This document shows positions 24,201-38,100 of a DNA stretch of 64,000 bases, one piece after another (positions within the stretch are counted from its first letter, which is position 1; every line of letters begins with the position of its first letter). The stretch spans positions 39,446,045 through 39,510,044 of the forward strand of contig CM068592.1 of assembly GCA_035048485.1 (NCBI GenBank). Reading direction: 5' to 3'. Position numbers and translations under genes: made by a program. Under the pieces are notes generated by a model, which was not told where the DNA came from, made no database searches, and was given only the letters and a program-made list of their open reading frames with translations. Origin of the DNA: Pteria penguin (Eukaryota > Mollusca > Bivalvia > Pterioida > Pteriidae).

Positions 24201-26322
24201 TGAAACCGACAGAAAATGAAAATGTGAGGATGTGGAAACGTAGTAATTATGAATCTAGAGTAAGGAAAGTTTCCAGTGTCATTTTATTTTTGATGTTGGA
24301 AAAAATAGATACAAAGAGAGGGAACAGAGACCCATGCTGTACACACCCTCATTCATTGTACACATAAACTTTCAAGACAATCTGACCGACAAACTACTCA
24401 ATGACCAATCAAAGAAATACGTGAAAATGTTCAAATGTCTCAAAAATGCAAGAGTTTCATACGACCATTACCCAGATGTCATAGGTGATTGGAAATGCTG
24501 ATCAAATATAGACGAGGTGAATCCAAATCCCATGGGGAACCCCATGTGAACAAATCCAGAGGAGCCAAGTGGGTGATGTACAAAGCCAATTCTCTCCCTC
24601 CCCTGCCTTCGCCCGCTCTGCTGGGGATCCACTCTCTCCACCCTTCGTCTGTGTGTACGCCGTCGGCTGATAAGAACAGGAAGTTGAGAGGCGCTACCTT
24701 GGCCCAACCCTAGAGTGATTATCTCCCCCTAACATGCCATGCTTTATTACATCATATACTATAGGGAATATTGCATGTCAAAGTAGAACCTCAGGAAAAT
24801 GTTGTGTGCATAAAAATACTATTATCTACAAGCATATCTTAAGGCTACTTGATGCATAGTTCGAAATGTCCATATTCCTTTTTGAAATTCAAACCATTAC
24901 ATATTACTAAGGTCAATTTCGATTTGTTTTTTTTCTTTTCTCTTTAAAAAAAAAGCTAACAACGCTTGGAAGGAGAGGGACTTGATAACAATAATTGCGG
25001 AAAAAGAGATCTTACACTGTTCTACTTTGACTCCTACTAATTAGTGTAGAGTGACTACCATGCAATCTGATTTCTTATGAGAGACATGCTAAGAAATCTG
25101 AACAAAACTTCATCAAATCTGTAACACCCCCATACCGAGTAAAATGGCAGGCAAACTAAAGTGTTGCAAAGGTTTTATGTAAGAAAGAGTTTACATGTAA
25201 ATGTTATGTAGGAACAACATGTAGGAAACAGGAGGAGTACAACGGCCTGACATGCTCATATGATCTAACAAAAACTTATATATATAGAACATTTACTGAT
25301 ATAGAAATATACTACTGATGGATTTATGGCCTCTGACACAGAGAAAAGTATTGCTCTGTGCACCTCATTTTCATATGGACAGACAGACACTGACAGCCCA
25401 CTTTGACAATGATGACAATAGTAAAGGTAAACGCTTAACAAGTAAGTTCAGGTGAGTTAAACTTCTGACATTTGAATGTTCGTTAAATGTAGAGTGCATA
25501 TGATGGACATTACATATTCTACAGGTATTTTGATACACAAAAAAAATAAGAAATACATATATACCTAATTGGTTAATTGGTTTGAATCATGTATACTTAA
25601 ACTATACGAAATGATGTATTTAAGGGACAATAAGATTGATCACTACATTTCTAAACTGCAGACAAATATTCAATAGAGAATGACCAAAAACACCTTGACT
25701 TCTCACTCAACATTCCTAAATCTCTGTTATAATCTTATTTGTAGAATTATACCAGTTTAATTTTATAAAGTAAAACATAATTTTTTTTTCTATCCATCTA
25801 TTTTGAGATGATATATATCATCTCAAAATAGATGGGTAGAAAAAAAAATGCACAATTTTATAATATTACAAATGGTATGTTGAGGCATTTACTTAGGCAG
25901 ACAAAAAGCAGAGCCAATGATTTGGGTACAACCAACTACAGTATATTTTTGATATAAAGATTATTTTCTAATTTTTTAACATCTGTCATTATAACTGTAA
26001 ACACATATCTACATGCATTCCAACTAGTAACATTCTAGATTAGTACACATATGTATTGATAATGGTTACTAATATATCTATATTGTTTTGTATATCTTTT
26101 TACCAATCACAAATTTAAAACTCATTATATTCATGGAAAAGATGAAGATTGGTGACACAGTCAAATAATTCTTCATCCCCTTTTTTCAGTGGTTGAGTTT
26201 TTTTTTTTATTTGTTATTAATAAAAAGATGATTTACATCAATGAGTAGATAAGGTGTGGTGGTAGAGTCAAGAACTTTATTGCAACATCAGGTTTAAATA
26301 TATATATATATATATATATATA

Positions 26323-26359
<37 letters not shown>

Positions 26360-26382
26360 ATATATATATATATATATATATA

Positions 26383-26430
<48 letters not shown>

Positions 26431-29400
26431 CATACATACATACATATATATTATACATATATATATATATGAAGTGAATATTAATTTCAAAAACCAAAAC
26501 TGGTAAATTCTACTTTCTATAAAGTGGAATAGTTTCTCCTTAATTCTTTGATTATAAGTCTTTATAACTATATAATATGAAGTTTTCTATTTTCTAAAAC
26601 AATTTTCCTAGTCACAACTTTGTTCTTTCATATTGTATTTGCTTTTATATGACTTGTGAAGTTCAACATATTATGGTTAAATAGAAGAACATTTGTGCAG
26701 GGACTCATGCAATTGCTCACAAAACTTAAATTTTGCAAAAACAAGGTTCTTATGTGAAGGCATTCTAAACTTCATGCTGGGCATGACTGACAATATGTAC
26801 ACATCATGTTATTTTCAAAAAAGAACATAACTGTTTAAAAAAATTTTTTTTCTTTTTCTATTTAAAAATATTAGTAGTTTGTGCTGATAAAAATTAAACG
26901 AAAATATTGATACAATCATAATTCTTTTGATTTTGAAATTAAATTATTTGAAGAAAATTTCGATGGAAATGTTTTAAAGTATTTTCGAGACTATTTGCAT
27001 GCTTGTACAATTCTACAAGTCAATCATTAGTAAAATTATTCTGATGCAAAATCAAATGAAAACTGACTTGACACATAATGATAAAAACACACTCCCGATA
27101 TCGTTCAGTGTAAAAATTTACAGAAAATGTATAAAATAGTATTAAAGAATATTAATAAACAAATCATGAAATAAAAGAAAAGGTAATTCACTCATTACAG
27201 CTTTGAATTGGACATTTTTAAAAATATCAATATATTTCCAAGTTTTTTTTTTTTAATTTTTTCAATGGTTTCTGCACTTTTTCATTTGGGAATTTTTTGT
27301 CCCATTTGCATAATGCTAAAAGATCAATGATTGGGAAAATGTTGACAAATTTTGGGAAATAATCAATGAAATTTCCATTGGAAAGGGTCCTTATAACAGG
27401 CCTGATTTGATGAAAAAACAAAAAAAAACCCCCCAAAATCCACAACAAAAAACAACACTGAATTGAATAATCCTTTTGGTGAACACCTGTTACTAATAAC
27501 ATTAAATGAAAAAGATATTCAGTTTTCTTTTGATATACAAACACATTTCCAAACAATATCCCATCATTCCCTATAAAATGTCAGTTCCCTCCCTCAACTT
27601 ACCCAGAATCCCCAAATGATGATGCGAAGAGTCCACCTGAAGGACTTGGAAAGCCTGGAAAAGAATCTTGGAATATACTGTCACTGTCACGACCTGCAAG
27701 GGATAAAGAAGATTAGAATCCAGAAAATACATTGTTCCTAATGTCCATCACATGGCCAGTCACTGATGTTTGTTACTCAATAGTTCCATAACAATATCAT
27801 ATTCTCCTCCCCTTAAGAAGGTCCCTTTGTGTTATTATTCAAGACATTAATAAAAAGATGTACACATGTGATTATCACTATCATCACATCCATAATATCA
27901 TGTATTTTGTTTATATGCTGTTTTAAGTCTGGATTTTAATGCTGGATTACTTTATCTTATTTTAATGATTATTTTGGATAAACAGCGACTCATTTCACCA
28001 GATTCATTGCACAGAAATTTTGATCTATGCCACAAACCCAATGAAGCAATGAGAGAATTTTCATGAGCCAAAGACTACCCCCATAATTATGTGATTCTGG
28101 ACATTCATTTAAAAACAAGACAAGTCACCCTTGGGGCTTACATATGGAAGCTCTTGGTCCAGAACCAAATGATACCAAATGATATACACTGGTTCTCCAT
28201 AATATGTTACATATAACCATGATCCACAGTCTGTCAATGAAACATCTATGGAGCAGACTATTTTAATCATGTCATTCATAACACACGAAAAACGTTAAAA
28301 CACTTCTATCAAGTAGAAAAATAATCCTTACAATTTTTTTTATAAAACCTTTTATTAATTATCTATATAATTTTACAGATTCTATATCTGAAAATAAGTT
28401 CATAAGATAAAAATGCCCTTATTCCACTTCACTCAGACGTTTTGCTTTCCTGAAGATACTATCAAAAGGAACTAGACAAAAAACAAGATGGACAAAGAAT
28501 GAAAAAGCCAATAACATACCATTAGTATCAAGACAATAGATTTAAAAACTGATGTATTTTATAGGTCCTTGAAATTTGAAGAATAAGAAATCTAAAATCA
28601 AGAGGTCAAAGAAAAATTTTAGATTCTAAGCCTTGTCAAAACTGGTGGGGAAGGAGAGCAGAATTTATATTCATAATTTATTCTTTAATGTTAAGCTAAA
28701 TGTGTTCTATTGTAGGAAAAATTACAAGTATGGATATCAGTGACAATATTCTTCACAAAGACTGTAAGAAAAAATTCAGAAATAAAATCATATGAGATAC
28801 AACTTAATAGAAATGTCATTCTGTGTGTTCTCAGCATAATTATGAGGAATATCTCTTATCATTATATGTTGTGGAATCAAGAGTAGTGTCATGTGATTCA
28901 TTAAAGAATTCCTGTAAAATAAACCTAATCATTAGTTGTTATAAGATTCTACACCTTTTATTGGTAAAACTTTATTTCTTCTAAGTAATAGTATTTCATT
29001 GTTTTATTCCTCATGACTCTTTACTGAATGTAAAGGGCACAAAATTGGGAACTTTCAAATGATAACTTTGAGATTTGGAAATATGATTCTTTTTTACAGA
29101 GGCAAACAAGTGTCTCTTTAAACAAACAACTAGAGTAACATAGAGGGTTTTAAAAACATTTGAGAAGTTTTTATTTTGATTAACAAAAAAAATTAACTTG
29201 AACAATGCATTACCAAAAAAGTTTGCAAAAGGGTCGCGACCCCCAAAGAATTCCCTAAAAACATCTTCAGGGTCACGGAAATGGAAACCACGGAAACCAA
29301 AGTTGCCAAAATCAAAGTCTTCAGTGGTGTAGCCTCCACCGCCACCTCCTCCTCTGGATAAACCCTCTTTGCCATATCTGTCATACAGATCTCGCTTCTC

Positions 29401-32130
29401 CTCTGAAATGATACATCATCAGTTATAATTAGATGTGATTTTTACTCACTTTTCTTTGACATAAAGTTTTTCTGTCACATTTTCACTGTAAATTTGTATA
29501 TCATATACGACAGACCTTTTTCCATTTGAGCACGACCTTGTACTACACATCTCCTTTTTACGAAGATTTTCATCTTGATGCTCAAAAATGACTTCACGGT
29601 AGATTGACGTAAATTTCTAGGTTAAAATATCATATGCCTTGCATGTATTGGGAGATCTGTAAACAGTGTATGTCAGATACAAAGATACTTGACTATTTTG
29701 ATATCTTTTTACTTCCTACCATTAAATCTACATCCAATGACACTCAAAGGGAAACCAGGGTCTTATTTTGACCTTGACAACTGCAATCTTGACTACTGTC
29801 TTGTAACCCTTTACACACCAAAATACTTCTATCTCATTACTTATTGTACATTGAGTAATACATTTTAGGGATCACTTTATCATATTATCCTCTGCATCTT
29901 TTCTGCAGCTGCCATATCATCAAAACTTGTGATAGACTGGCATGCACATTTATGCACCTTGGAGGATTTTGTCACGAGTCAGATATCGTGCCTTTTCTTA
30001 TACATGCTGCTTCAAGGAGAAACGCCAAACTTTCTCTTTCACTTTAAAAGGGTGATTGTCTCCCCCTGCCCCTAACCCCTGCTCCGAGTCCGCCACTGTA
30101 CTGTATATTATCATCACAAGATACTTGCTGTTATAAGAATAAAAGCTGTATGCAAGTCCTATATTTCTGTGATTTCTATTTCTTTCTTTGCACTTGTCTC
30201 TGACGTAAATCTCAGATAACAGGAGATATACATACATGTATATATAAGTGGGAGGAAGGTGATATACACAACCTGTTGTCAGGGGCAGAGAGTTTCACAT
30301 TGGATTCTAAGCTACCTGTCTGCCAGTATATGGCACTCGTTGGGGTTTCAAACCAATCCTTTTTTCAATGAGGACTACATGTGTAAACTCTATAAGTAAG
30401 GAGATTATTTGATCTTGCCTGATGTTATTAAAGGACATTTGTTATTGTCTGATCCACTAAGATTGGAGATAATGCTCAAGCAGCACAATGTCTCAGTTTC
30501 TCTACAAGAATATAATAGACCATTTTTACGTTTGAGCGGCAAATAGTAACGGCAGGTGTGGCAACTCAAACAGGAGACGCTCACTCCTCCTGGACACCTG
30601 GTTTCATCTCTGAATTTCAGGGGTCCGTGAATGTCCACCGTAGTACATTGTTGTTAGTGCCGTTGTCATGTGACATCAGTTACTTTCGTATTTTACTATA
30701 AAATTTTTGACGCCATAATGTAGTTTTTATGGCGTCTTACGTCATTTTGCGGGAGCAGTGATAGTTTTTCCACTCAAAACATCGGTTCCGCATAAAGTGA
30801 AAGGGTCCATTATAAATTATGTCCTCCAAGATTTTATCTTTTGAAAGTTTTCCACGCAAAATTTATGATTTATGTTTCCGTTAACATAACATTGACAAAT
30901 GAATGGCATCATTGTATACATATTATATAGATGTATTTATCCCTCTCCCCTCGTTCAGATGAACTTGTCGAACCAAGAAAATACATGGCGTGCATAACCA
31001 GAAGTTAAATCTAATAAGGCTTCAATGCACTGGAATCTGGATTCCTGAAATTAGACTGACTTAACTGGAAGTTTGAGCTAAAATATATATGCGTTCCAGT
31101 TAACTACACTCAGCCGTACATACCATACATATATCATTACTATATTAGTACCAAGTCTTCTCAGTTCATGCTGGTATCCCATCATTCCCTAACTTTCAGT
31201 GTCCTTGAGTCAAGTTTGAAAATGACGAGCATATCTTTCCGACTAGCATTATTATTGAATGGAATTATACCAGCATATGCTCTAGTATTATAGCCTTAGT
31301 GGTACGAATCCATCAGCAGTTCATACCAGCCTATCACCTTGTCTGATCGAGTTCGCACTTACTGTCAGACAGCACCTCATAAGCTTCAGAAATCTCTTTG
31401 AATTTTTTCTCTGCTTCTTCTTGTCGATCACGATTTTTATCTGGATGCCACTTAAGTGCTAGCTTCCTATACCTGTACAAAAAAAGGAACATCATGACTT
31501 GAATACATGCAATGATGTACATCTGTATATCAATTATCATGAAATGTTGCATTGTCTTACAAGAATGATAAAATAATCAATTAGTCCGTGTGTAAACAAA
31601 ATCAAGTACCGGTACCGTTGAGTCAGATAGAGCAATGTTATCACTATGATTATGAAGGTCGTTAGTTTTAGTGACGAAGGAAACTGGGAAAACAAGCAAA
31701 TTCAGAGAATTGTGGTCCACCGCTTTGGGGTTTTATCAGTAAGAGTGCAGTGATCTGTGACATATTGTCATGGTTGTGCATGTCTATAGACACACATGCA
31801 AAATATGAAGGCCTTACGTCTTACGGTTAAAATTTTACATTGAAGTAGGTCAAAGGTCACGGTCAAGGTCACATGATAAAAAATTCTGGTACCAACGGAA
31901 AGGTGTTGCAATTAGGGACACATATGTCAAATATGGAAGCAATACGTCTTACGGTTAAAAAGTTATCACTAAGGTTAAAGTTTTTGTGACAGACGAACGG
32001 ACAGACAGACAAATGAAATTTAACGTCCCTACGCTTTCCCGAAAAGCGGGAGACAGAGAATTAAGGACGGATATTCAATAAATTAACAACATGCCTTAAC
32101 AACCCCCCCCCTCTTTTTCCAAAAAAAAAA

Positions 32131-32162
<32 letters not shown>

Positions 32163-35100
32163 AAAAAACAAAAAAAAAAAAACAAAAAACAAAAAACCCA
32201 AACCCAAAACCCATATATCGAACTGCTGCCAGAATATCAGACTTTAGAGGTTACAGCGGGTTCCTGAATATAGCAAAACCTCTCTTCCTGGTAGACCCTA
32301 GACAAAAGACTGTGGTAAAGCAGAAGACATTCTGATGTAGTGCCTTAGCCAGCATTGACAGCCCAGAGGATCAAAGAAAATGCATAAATGTCATGTATGC
32401 TCACAGACACATGTGTACTATGTGTACTACAGTCTCCCAATAAAGCTTACTTTGATTGTGCACTCTCTTAAACCATGCGGGATATTACTGCGCCTTCTGT
32501 TAGAGTAATCATGATACACACAAATATCTAAAGTAATAACTCGGCATACGGGCATTGGGTACATTTGTACTATCGAATGCTGAGCTTGCTTCGCTTTCGT
32601 TCCGAGAATTATTTGCATGCAAAAATGATACAAGAAATGATTAAAAATTGCCTTGTTTTGAAACAACTTTGATGTTTAGAATATTTTCAGAATGCAATCG
32701 GGTACCTAATATCCAGTATCTCAATATGTATTGTTAGTAATTAGTAAATTAAAATCTAAAGCCCAATGACATCAAACCCAAATGCTAACGTCAAATTATT
32801 ACCGAACCTAAACTATCGAACCTAAACGTCCAATAAGTACCGAACCTAAACGTCTAATGAGTACGGAACCTAAACGTCTAATGAGTACCGAACCTAGTAT
32901 AGTTATACATGTAAATAAGTCTCCCTTACCACTCAGCCAAGTTTAGGTTGCAGACATGCAAAGAGTCAGCAAGACGCTGTGGTTAGAGCGTCCCATCAGA
33001 GTTTCGTCAGTTTCTAACTTTCTTGTCCGTGGGATGAGACAGTATTACTTATGTACCTTGTCTTAATGGATGATACAGTATAAAACATATCTCTTGTCTT
33101 GGTGGATGAGACAATAAAACCGATGTCTCTCATCTTGGTGGATGATACATTATAACAGGTGTCTCTCGTCTGGGTTGATGAGAAGTTATAAACCAATGTT
33201 TCAAGTCTTGGTGGATGAGACAGTATTAATCGATGCATCTTGTCTTGGTGGATGAGAAGTTATAACCAATGTCTGTTATTTGGTGGATGAGACACTATAA
33301 CCAATGTCTTTTGTCTTGGTGGATGAGACACTATAACCAATGTCTCTTGTCTCGGTAAATGCTGGCATGTAAAATCCCTCTCTGTTTCGGATACGATGTA
33401 ACATTGTATTTAGTAACACGCCCGGCTGGTGCCGCCATTATATGACATAATCCTGGTGTGGTGATGTTTATTCATTCAATCAAACATTAACTCATATCGT
33501 AAATTTGATCGCATACCCTCATATCTAAATCAGCTATCCAAATAAACATTCGACTATATGTTCTTTGCAATCTATCACGAAAATTCTTTGTGATACACAT
33601 ACCATTTCGAGTAGGTGGCATTCGATAATAACTACTTGTACTCTGAAATGTAATTTGTTTTCCAATTTCCAAGGCAAACACGAGGAAAATACGTCAATAT
33701 CATGTACATAGCTGTATGAGTAACATAGTGAGGGCTAAGATACTTCTAACTGCTCAACGCCGGGACCTCGCTTGAGACGAATGAGAGGATTTGACGTGAG
33801 ACGTATTTGTTTTCAGAGGAAGAGAAGTTAAAATTAGCCACGGAATGTGAATACGATTCAAAACATTTCACGAGGGAGTGTTACATAAGAAGCATGACTT
33901 GCGATACACATCAATGGAACATTTCAAGAAGGGGTGCCAACCTTAATGGAAACGATATATTATGGATTTCTAATTACATGTGTCAACTTCATACTTTACT
34001 GACAAGCAAACTGCAATGTTTAATTAATTGAAAAGATGACACACGTGTACATCTATGAAAGATCAGTATGGTATTATTAGAAAACTCTGATAACCATCCC
34101 CACAATCGTTCTCACGTACACAGAGTACCCTTATTTGTTAGCAAACTCTGATAGCCATCCCCACAGTCGTTCTCACGTACACCCTAATTTGTTAGCAAAC
34201 TCTGATAGCCATCCCCACAGTCGTTCTCACGTACACAGAGTACCCTTATTTGTTAGCAAACTCTGATAGCCATCCCCACAGTCGTTCTCCCGTACACAGA
34301 GTACCCTTATTTGTTAGCAAACTCTGATAGCCATCCCCACAGTCGTTCTCACGTACACCCTTATTTGTTCGCAAACTCTGATAGCCATCCCCACAGTCGT
34401 TCTCACGTACACAGAGTACCCTTATTTGTTAGCAAACTCTGATAGCCATCCCCACAGTCGTTCTCACGTACACCCTTATTTGTCAGCAAACTCTGATAGC
34501 CATCCCCACAGTCGTTCTCACGTACACAGAGTACCCTTATTTGTTAGCAAACTCTGATAGCCATCCCCACAGTCGTTCTCACGTACACAGAGTACCCTTA
34601 TTTGTTAGCAAACTCTGATAGCCATCCCCACAGTCGTTCTCACGTACACAGAGTACCCTTATTTGTTAGCAAACTCTGATAGCCATCCCCACAGTCGTTC
34701 TCACGTACACAGAGTACCCTTATTTGTTAGCAAACTCTGATAGCCATCCCCACAGTCGTTCTCACGTACACAGAGTACCCTTATTTCTTAGCAAACTCGG
34801 ATAGCCATCTCCGCAGTCGTTCTCCCGTACACAGAGTACCCTTATTTGTTAGCAAACTCTGATAGCCATCCCCACAGTCGTTCTCAAGTACACAGAGTAC
34901 CCTTATTTGTTTGCACCCCACCCCCCATCTATCTCCCGTACACAGAGTACCCTTATTTCTAACAGTGACCGACACCATCTACTGTAGCCGCCGATTAACT
35001 CTGACCGAAACCATTACTGTACATTGACCAGCACCACCGGCCTATGCTTCCCGTAACCGGCCAATGCTTCATGTAAGCCCTGCAATCTGCCACCATCATT

Positions 35101-38100
35101 GACCGCTGACCGATACTGCCAATCTACATTGCTTGTCCCCATCGACAAGCTGAGAGCGTTATCCGTGAAGTATATGCAAGTTGAGCCATGTATGGCATAA
35201 ATGATAAGGGATACTTTTTTTTCAAATAAATATCAAATACCCAAACATGATACAGAGCATAGTGGTTGCTATTCGCTGTGTTTAGTGAGTGGATGTACAT
35301 AATTCCGGATCTAAATCAATGTCTATGGAATGCGTCCGACAGAACAATTGTCATGTGCAAGATTAGACATTGGCCCAGGAAGATATGTTCTTCTTGTTGT
35401 TACTGGTGATGGTGATGATGATGTTTGATTTTCTCTTGTTTAACGTCACATAAAGATCTCTTCACCTCTTTAGCAAGAGTATCTGTCTGATACATTGCAC
35501 AGAAATTTAGACCAATGCAACGTACTCATCCGAAGCAGTAAGGGTTCTTTTCAGTACCAAGTTTGTATTACTATTCTATCTGGAAGACAATACACCGACG
35601 ATCCGCCGGCAGCATTCGAACCCATGATCTTTCAGTCACGAGTACTTTCCCAACACAACAGAGCTGCGCCGGCTATATGATGGTAGTAGTATGCTGGTGG
35701 TAGTATGTGTTGATAAGTGGGTGGGGGGGGGCTCCTTGTCGGGTTTCAGAAAATGTCTGTATCCATTTTCGCATCTTTGGTGATAAAAAGAGGAATGTGA
35801 CTGCTGTTTTACACTTGTGGGTGATAAATTCCGTAGTTCTTCTGTAATCATGCTGAGTACCTGTGTAAATCACCGCAAGCCGTAAGTCGGGTGAGAATTT
35901 CAGATTCCAGCAGTTCATTATAATTTATACTTCCCTGATATAAGAAAACGATTACGTGGACTTCAACACGTCAGGAATATTTCTGTAGATGCTGATCTAC
36001 AGCCAAACTGAATCTGACAGTGTGTTGTAAACAGATTTATTGAGAAGATTCCAATGACATCATTCGATAACAGATATTGCTTGTATCGTTTGTTCAAAAC
36101 ATTGGGGTTCCAAGCATAATATTTTTATGATAGATCTGTAGGAGGAGCAAGATGTGAAAACGATTCATTCAGAGAAAACAGTGGCAGTAAATAGTTTCAA
36201 AATAAAGGAGCGGATGCGGGGTAGGGGTTGGCAGGATTTGATACAGTGAGTAAGCTCTCTGGAATAGAAATAAAAGAAGGTTTCAGCTTATATTGAACGC
36301 ACTCGGATTCGATCGATAGTTAATGAGCAAGTACTTAAAATCAAATTTTTCAACCTCGATTGGAATGTTGTTTTGTACAATAAGGACTATCCTAACTTTT
36401 GTCATTCTCAATATTCTCAAAGGCTTTACACTGATAAAATGAATTTGGTCTGGTTGACAATGTCATCAATGTTTTCTAAGGCAAAGAAAAATATCACGTC
36501 AAAGTTTACTGAATAGCGTCAACAGTGTTTATATAGGACGAGATTTTAGTCCATCAAAGCCTATCTATTGGTCACTTCTTGGTCGAAGTTTGATCAAAGT
36601 TTACTTTCCCAAGAAATAATATTAACCAGATATGCAACGTGTATTCTTTATCTTCAAAATCAAATACCCTTTATCCAGCAATCAACTGATTCAAAGCTAT
36701 AGAGACAAGTTTTATGTTCAAGACAGCTAAAGCTATAGAGATAAAGTTCAAGGGAAGACAGCTAAAGCCACCGAGACAAAGTTTTATGTGCAAGACAGCT
36801 AACGCTATAGCGCCAAAGTTCAAGGGCAAGACAGCAAAAGCTATAGAGACAAGGTTAAGGTCAAGACAGCTGAAGCTATAGAGACAACGTTCAAGGGCAA
36901 ATTAGCTAAAGCTTTAGAGACAAGGTTCAATGGCTAGACAGCTAAAGCTATTGAGACAAAGTTCAAGGGCAAGACAGCTAAAGCTATAGAGACAGAGTTC
37001 AAGGGCAAGACAGCTAAAGCCAATTCGGCAATATTGATATCGATATATATAAACAACTACATTATACTGCAGTGTCATCAATTCATTGAAGTCACATACA
37101 ACAGGGCTATCGTGTAAAATCTAAAAACAATACGTTTTAAATCCGCTGCAAATGATTGTTTTACGTTCTGGCGGATTTCCTATAAGTGTATGTCTCCATT
37201 GGACATAGGTAAAATCAATTACATTTTTCTTCTATATATATATCATTCCAAGGCAACACATAATGGAAGAGAGTATCTAGTGGAGATATCCGTAACGATA
37301 CGTGTTTTGTAGTTAAGCACCTAAGATTGCTTCAAATCCAGAACATGTGAAAATACCCACCGACCTTAAGCAGCTACGCTGGAGGACCTGGTCACTTACT
37401 TGGACCCTAAGCCAGAGCATGTGAATATACCCACCGACCTTAGGCAGCCAGTGGCAGACCTGCCTACTTACCCTGATCCAAACTCAGAGCACGCGAATAT
37501 ACCCACCAAATTTAGGCAGCTACGCTGGCCGACCTGTCCACTTATCCTGTTCCCAACCCAGAGCACGTGAATATACCCACCGACTTTAGGCAGCTACAGT
37601 AGCGGACCTGCCCACTTACCCTGATAATAACACGAAACACGTGAACATACCCACCGACCTAAGGCAACTACAAAGGCGGACCTTCCCACTTACCCTGATA
37701 ATAACACAGATTTGACAAAGCTGAGATGCTACAATGACAAACCAATACTTCTTTTATTTTGATTTTCGAAAGACATTATCATCCATTCTGCAGGATAATT
37801 CTTGTATTGGCTGTGCATGTTTCAATGAAGCTCTCTGGCACGACTCCATAGTATTATGTCCCGATTACAATGCGGTAACATTGGTAACATTCTCCCAGTA
37901 AATCACTGCACTTTTCCAGCTGAAGAATGTTTCTATTAGACACCCACACCTTACAATTTTTGAGGTTCTTTCGATGAATAATGGAAATCAGCAATGTAAC
38001 TGTGTTTATATACACGCACACGCACAAATAATAAACATGTAGTTTACAAGACGTTTAATTTCATTTCCTTGTTGCTTAAAGTGTTTTCTGTAAGTGCCAA

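Noticed and set aside
24472..24709. Longer version of the candidate exon using an acceptor at 24710
   Set aside because: The upstream tract (GGGGGAGATAATCACTCTAG) is a poor acceptor, and its phase would require direct joining to exon 3; the acceptor at 24667 is stronger and fits exon 4.
24489..24713. Plus-strand open frame over the candidate exon
   Set aside because: The minus frame matches gene phase and splice sites; the plus frame is its shadow.
34081..34958. CRISPR-like repeat/spacer array
   Set aside because: Units are contiguous tandem copies with no variable spacers, and the sequence is eukaryotic.
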